The position numbers and the translations under genes are program-made. From an uncultured Alphaproteobacteria bacterium (GTDB taxonomy: Bacteria; Pseudomonadota; Alphaproteobacteria; Rs-D84), in assembly GCA_946611025.1 (NCBI GenBank), contig CAMOCR010000002.1, positions 1 to 27,512 of the forward strand: 27,512 nt of DNA, given 5' to 3'. Positions 23,437 through 27,512 of this stretch are shown one piece after another. Every line of letters starts with the position of its first letter. Position 1 is the stretch's first letter. The notes under the pieces are model-generated. The model did not search any database. It was given only the letters and a program-made list of their open reading frames with translations, and had not been told where the DNA came from.

Positions 23437-23465
23437 ATCATAGTAAATTACCCCCCGAAACGCAA
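23437..23465 (-). promoter_or_regulatory. Promoter of nifJ
   Basis: TTGCGT (23465-23460) and TATGAT (23442-23437) are 17 nt apart on the minus strand, with a C/G run in the spacer. Confidence 0.6.
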
Positions 23466-23510
23466 GGGCTTATTCAAGACAAAAAACAACATGTTCGGCA
23501 CTTATTGCGT

Positions 23511-23539
23511 TTGCGCACAATGCCAAAATATGATACAAT
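23511..23539 (+). promoter_or_regulatory. Promoter of the large LRR/coiled-coil gene
   Basis: TTGCGC (23511-23516) and TACAAT (23534-23539) are 17 nt apart, with TGA directly before the -10. Confidence 0.65.
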
Positions 23540-23565
23540 ATACGGCGAAAAATAAAGGGAATATG

Positions 23566-26121
23566 ATGGCAAAAAAAACAAAATATGTTTTTTTGGATAG
23601 AATAAACGAACTTATGGACAGCATCGGCAACAACAACAAAAAAATGTATATTTTTGGAACCGAAGAACAACGCCACGATATTTTTGATAAACACATTAAA
23701 CCCAAATTATTGGAAACCATGGCCGATTTTTTACCAGACGACCAAAAAGATGTATTTTTCAACGCCACCGATGACGAACAAATAAAAATGTTCGAAGATT
23801 ATATCAATTACTGGGGCGACAAAAAACCCGTTGAATTGGTCGGTTTGGCATTACAGGCCGATGCGCACGAAATAAGAAAGATATTTCAACACGAATCTGC
23901 AAAAAAACAATTACTGGATGAATTTAACAATCGCAAACTGGATGAATTAGAAAATATATTCAGTATCCCCACCGAAAAATTTACTGGTGACCAATATGCA
24001 TTAATAAAAAGCAATTTTAATCCGCCACACACAATCGTAATTCCCAACAAACAAGACATGCCAAATCTGGGCAATGTGATTGTGATTGGTGATGTCGATT
24101 GCGTGAAATACAAATTGCCAAAATCGCCGGACGGCATTGATAAATTATTCAAAACATTGCCACACGCAATTATCGGTAAATTAAATGTCTCGTCATGGGA
24201 CAAAGAATTATTCGGCAACATAAAAACATTACCATATGCCGAAACAATCGATTGTTCTCATTCAATCAACAGCCTGAATGATTTGAACGATAAATTACCA
24301 GGTGTATTAAAAACATTGATTATTCAAGACACTTTGATAAAACCAAGCGCATTGACCAAGGACGCAACCAAGCGCAGCGCGGCAATGGACTTTATAGCCA
24401 CACACCCAAATCTGCGTATTGTTTCAACAAATAAAAATGGTGATATAACATTTGATTTGCAGGAATCACTTGCCGAAATTGACAAGTCCAAAGAAGCCCA
24501 AACCCCAGACAAAAACAAACGCATGATAAGTACACTGGCGGCACAAAAAACCGCCGTCACAAAGGTTCCAGACGAATACATCAGCATAAACGGTTTCGTT
24601 GATAAATATTTAGTTAATAATCCAGAAATCAGCATTAACGACAAAAAAACATTGCGTAATATTGTTAAACAGGTTGCAGATATAAAATCTGTTTCGGGCA
24701 TTGAAACAAAATATGTTATTGAATCTGATTATGAAAATATCACAAACGCAGTTATCGCAAACATTACAGAAAGTCAAAACGGGACAGACGAAGAACAAAA
24801 ATCAAATGAACAAAACTCAGAAACACAACCAAAACACCATATTACAAAACCCAATAATGTCCCGGTTGTGCAATCGCGTGCATCAAATAAAATATTGAAA
24901 TTTATTTCCAATTCGGACATGGATGTTTTATCAACCAACACCGACAAAGAAGAATTAAAAGAATCAATCAACAAATTCAACATATGGAATCAAAAAAACA
25001 TTAACAATCGGTCTTGTACATTTATTGACACCGATGGCGCGGAAAAACCATTACCAAATATGATTTGTCGCAACAACAATACATATTCGTATGACGGCAC
25101 CGGTGGTCGCGCACGTATTGATTTTAAATCGACCACATTAAAAGATACCAATGGCAATAATATTCTGGATGACAACGGAAACGAGATTTATATTCTGGTA
25201 TCTGTGGGGTCGGTGTCCGATCACAAACGCGGCAACAGTGACAAACGAACAAAAAAACACAATGACATCATACGGAACCTGGATATTTATGTGACCGATG
25301 TTCCATTGACCGACACCCAAATCAAAACCATAAAAAACAATAAAAAGTCCGGTCGCGATGTGCGGTTTTTCACATTGCCAGAATTACAGGGGTTAACACA
25401 AAAATATATTGCATATACATACACACCCCAAGACCAAGACGAACAAAAACAAACCAGAACGCCACAAAAACCCATTGTGACAATAGAACCAATTATTGAC
25501 AGAGATGCCGTCAAAGAAGATTCAACAAACGCGTTTCAAGCGGTCGCTTTTGCACAACCAAAAGCGGAATATATTAAACCGGAAACACATGTTGCGCCGA
25601 AACCCGCCCCACATGTTGACACCCCCAAGAAAAAGCCTGTATCGCACGATACCGGTATCGCCCCAATAACAAAGCAACCGTATGCCCAACCCATATCGAA
25701 TGTCGGTGGTGTGTTTGGCCTGAAAATGCTAGAGGCGCAAATTGCTGCACAAATCGAATTGTTAAAGACACTGAAAGAAAACCAAGAAATTCAAAAACGC
25801 GAAATAGACAAAATGTCTGAACAAATGCAGGAAAAAATTAAAACCGGCGATTTCGCATCGGTTGGTAAATTGGCGACCCAGGCAGAAACCAAGAAACAAA
25901 AACTGAACGAATCACAAGAAAAAGTTGCCCAGGCAGAACAAGCCTTAAAAACAATGAAAGATAAATTTGATATCGGTCAAAAACTGATTGAAAAACGCCA
26001 GCAGGCATTGACCGAAAAACAAGCCGCCGAACAGACCCTGCACGAAAAGGAAAAATCATTACAGGATGCCGACGATGCCGTTATTAAATTCTTGCACGAA
26101 CTGGGCAAAGACGACAAATAA
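23566..26121 (+). CDS. Large cytosolic protein with LRR-like repeats and C-terminal coiled coil
   Basis: I do not recognise this 851-aa protein. There is no signal peptide or membrane segment. The N-terminal part (1-160) is charged and helical. Around 165-255 there are leucine-rich-repeat-like units spaced about 22-24 residues: LPHAIIGKLNVSS, LPYAETIDCSHS and LPGVLKTLIIQD. A mixed domain (about 480-595) contains RIDFKSTTLKDTNGNNILD and SVGSVSDHKRG. A Pro/Lys/Thr-rich linker (about 625-715) leads to a long coiled coil (about 720-840), rich in Glu, Lys and Gln. Two adjacent ATGs exist; 23566 has the better spacing from AAAGGGA. It could be a host-interaction effector or a scaffold; both are guesses. 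It has its own promoter and terminator. Confidence 0.8.
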   Translation: MAKKTKYVFLDRINELMDSIGNNNKKMYIFGTEEQRHDIFDKHIKPKLLETMADFLPDDQKDVFFNATDDEQIKMFEDYINYWGDKKPVELVGLALQADAHEIRKIFQHESAKKQLLDEFNNRKLDELENIFSIPTEKFTGDQYALIKSNFNPPHTIVIPNKQDMPNLGNVIVIGDVDCVKYKLPKSPDGIDKLFKTLPHAIIGKLNVSSWDKELFGNIKTLPYAETIDCSHSINSLNDLNDKLPGVLKTLIIQDTLIKPSALTKDATKRSAAMDFIATHPNLRIVSTNKNGDITFDLQESLAEIDKSKEAQTPDKNKRMISTLAAQKTAVTKVPDEYISINGFVDKYLVNNPEISINDKKTLRNIVKQVADIKSVSGIETKYVIESDYENITNAVIANITESQNGTDEEQKSNEQNSETQPKHHITKPNNVPVVQSRASNKILKFISNSDMDVLSTNTDKEELKESINKFNIWNQKNINNRSCTFIDTDGAEKPLPNMICRNNNTYSYDGTGGRARIDFKSTTLKDTNGNNILDDNGNEIYILVSVGSVSDHKRGNSDKRTKKHNDIIRNLDIYVTDVPLTDTQIKTIKNNKKSGRDVRFFTLPELQGLTQKYIAYTYTPQDQDEQKQTRTPQKPIVTIEPIIDRDAVKEDSTNAFQAVAFAQPKAEYIKPETHVAPKPAPHVDTPKKKPVSHDTGIAPITKQPYAQPISNVGGVFGLKMLEAQIAAQIELLKTLKENQEIQKREIDKMSEQMQEKIKTGDFASVGKLATQAETKKQKLNESQEKVAQAEQALKTMKDKFDIGQKLIEKRQQALTEKQAAEQTLHEKEKSLQDADDAVIKFLHELGKDDK

Positions 26122-26136
26122 AAATCAATACAACAA

Positions 26137-26166
26137 ACAAACGGGGCGTCTGCCCCGTTTGTTATT
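26137..26166 (+). terminator. Strong rho-independent terminator
   Basis: ACAAACGGGGC (26137-26147) pairs perfectly with GCCCCGTTTGT (26152-26162) around GTCT, followed by a T-rich run. Confidence 0.85.
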
Positions 26167-26184
26167 TTCCACCCTATTTAATAC

Positions 26185-26212
26185 TTGACAAACCGTATTT
26201 TTGTATTATATT
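26185..26212 (+). promoter_or_regulatory. Promoter of the 26239-27509 pair
   Basis: TTGACA (26185-26190) and TATATT (26207-26212) are 16 nt apart. A possible TTG start at 26185 is therefore the -35 box, not a start codon. Confidence 0.7.
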
Positions 26213-26238
26213 TAGATAGTAATAACAAAGGATACAAA

Positions 26239-26793
26239 ATGACAACATATTCAAATTTTGAAGCATTTAATCCAAAAATCGATTTAACCGGCGACGGTTC
26301 TGTACTGGTCACGGGCGTATATCATATTAAACCAGACGAAGCCGCAGCCGCAGAATTAAAACAATACAATATTCGCGATTTGTTCGTAAAATCGTTTAGA
26401 ATATTGCCAGCAACCAATAATAATATCACCGTTGTCAACCCAACAATATATATTCAAGATACAATCGAACACAAAACCGGAAATAAAATTTCTGGATTTC
26501 TGCGCCGCATTGATCAAATTGTCGACGATGTTAACGAAATGAAAAAACCATTGCGCGGCACCGGACACGTTGTCCCAAGCGATTGGCGCGAAAAGGCCTA
26601 TCGACCAACAATTACTGTTTCTGTAAAATGCGATGATATGTCATTGGGCGACAAATCGCACAAAGTTATCAGCAAACTGGACAACATGATAAAATCTGGG
26701 ATAAATATCGAATTTCTTAACAAATGCCCAGAAAATTCACCGTGGAATCAAATTGTTCAATCCATGATTTCACAACAACACGAACGCAAATAA
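26239..26793 (+). CDS. Unknown protein next to a ClpP-like protease
   Basis: This is a 184-aa soluble protein that I do not recognise. There is no signal peptide and no membrane helix. The N-terminal half looks beta-rich (VLVTGVYHIKP, SFRILPATNNNITVVNPTIY). A charged helix, FLRRIDQIVDDVNEMKKP, lies near the middle, and the C-terminus is mixed. The AAAGGATAC ribosome site is nearly the same as that of the next gene, which starts 29 nt after this stop. The two form a likely operon under the TTGACA promoter at 26185. A partner, adaptor or substrate of the protease is an inference from position only. Confidence 0.72.
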   Translation: MTTYSNFEAFNPKIDLTGDGSVLVTGVYHIKPDEAAAAELKQYNIRDLFVKSFRILPATNNNITVVNPTIYIQDTIEHKTGNKISGFLRRIDQIVDDVNEMKKPLRGTGHVVPSDWREKAYRPTITVSVKCDDMSLGDKSHKVISKLDNMIKSGINIEFLNKCPENSPWNQIVQSMISQQHERK

Positions 26794-26822
26794 TTAAAAA
26801 CACCAGCAAAAAGGATACCAAC

Positions 26823-27509
26823 ATGGCTTTTGATATAAAAACATCTAAATGGCTGAATGAATCTAAATCGGGCAATTTTGTTTTTGCACCGGTTGGTAAT
26901 ATCTGTAATGTCCAGATTTTTGACAAAATTGCTATGAATACAACCGCCGAAATGGTCGGCCAGATGGCAACTGTTATCAGTCAATTACCCATAAAAAAAC
27001 CAATTGAAACGGTATCAACAAAAATCACATCTCCATATGATATATCGCCAGACACATTTGTTTTTGATGTTGCGATAAATTCTGGCGGTGGCGATGTTGA
27101 TGCCGCACGCGGTATTGCATCAATGTTTGCATTGGCAAAATCACGTGGTGCAATTGTTCGCACACATATTGTGGGTTCTGCCGCCAGTGCAGCCAGTTGG
27201 TTGGCAATCCAAGGCACCCCCGGCTATCGCATAATGTCCGAAGATGCATATAATCTTGTACACCATGGCAAAACACTTATAAGTGCTGCCCGTGAAAACG
27301 AAATGGAAGTTGCCGCACAAAAGAGCAAAAAAAGTCGCGATATGCTTTTTGCAACATATGAAAAATATACGAAATTAACCCAGAAAGAACTTGAAAGATA
27401 CAAATCTGTCGAAAATTCTGGACACTTGTTTGCAATACAGTGTCTGCGTAAACATTTGTGTGATTGGATTTTGAACAAAGACGGCACACTGATTGGCCGC
27501 AGCAGATAA
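26823..27509 (+). CDS. ClpP/S14-like serine protease
   Basis: This 228-aa protein has the ClpP fold signature. FDVAINSGGGDVDAARGIA (81-99) matches the INSPGG oxyanion region, with Ser in place of Pro. GSAASAASWLAIQG (118-131) matches GQAASMGALLLAAG, with nucleophile Ser122. AYNLVHHG (142-149) matches the MIHQP box, with His147. The third residue, Asp in ClpP, is not obvious; near the expected place the sequence reads LERYKSVENSG. There is an extended N-terminus (1-75) and no signal peptide. Phage head-maturation proteases and stand-alone ClpP-like proteins share this fold. The ATG at 26823 has AAAGGAT before it. It is the second gene after 26239, and the window ends 3 nt past its stop. Confidence 0.82.
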   Translation: MAFDIKTSKWLNESKSGNFVFAPVGNICNVQIFDKIAMNTTAEMVGQMATVISQLPIKKPIETVSTKITSPYDISPDTFVFDVAINSGGGDVDAARGIASMFALAKSRGAIVRTHIVGSAASAASWLAIQGTPGYRIMSEDAYNLVHHGKTLISAARENEMEVAAQKSKKSRDMLFATYEKYTKLTQKELERYKSVENSGHLFAIQCLRKHLCDWILNKDGTLIGRSR

Positions 27510-27512
27510 AAA

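Overview
The window reads as a chromosomal stretch of an alphaproteobacterium with moderate GC and an anaerobic or microaerophilic life style, most like the reduced-genome, gut- or host-associated lineages. This is an inference. It rests on a lepB-rnc pair, a CarD/CdnL regulator, a BamE lipoprotein and a circularly permuted two-piece tmRNA, which are all alphaproteobacterial habits. A single-chain pyruvate:ferredoxin oxidoreductase and a rubrerythrin point to anaerobic metabolism. Many genes start with a clear AAAGGA-type ribosome site. At least four instead have a -10 box 6-8 nt before the ATG and look leaderless.

Layout. 1-1349: a GC-rich scrap, a Trp-rich membrane protein with a beta-repeat C-terminus, and a 69-aa membrane protein. 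1399-3295 (minus): lepB-rnc-secG operon for protein export and RNA processing. 3368-4891: ComM/YifB AAA+ ATPase. 4976-8518: two outer-membrane beta-barrel genes around a short class A penicillin-binding protein. 8533-9424: a 509-bp insert bounded by a 20-bp copy of the 3' end of tRNA-Arg(TCT), carrying one gene with an internal duplication. 9532-10117 (minus): small membrane protein and split ssrA. 10189-13064: obg with an overlapping unknown gene, rubrerythrin, and an HdeD-type membrane protein. 13183-15173: tRNA-Pro(TGG), then a secreted Cys-rich protein coupled to an arginase-family hydrolase. 15174-16117 (minus): small exported proteins, including two overlapping genes that look like a phage inner/outer spanin pair. 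16176-18726: rho, ssb and carD. 18826-23394 (minus): secreted Cys-rich protein, bamE and nifJ/por. 23566-27509: three unfamiliar plus-strand genes: a large cytosolic protein with LRR-like repeats and a coiled coil, a 184-aa unknown, and a ClpP-like serine protease.

The housekeeping core covers envelope building (LepB, SecG, PBP, BamE, OMPs), transcription (Rho, CarD), ribosome function (Obg, tmRNA, tRNAs) and anaerobic redox chemistry (PFOR, rubrerythrin). The accessory parts most worth attention are the tRNA-Arg mini-insert, the spanin-like cassette with palindromes at its promoters, and the terminal ClpP-like cluster.
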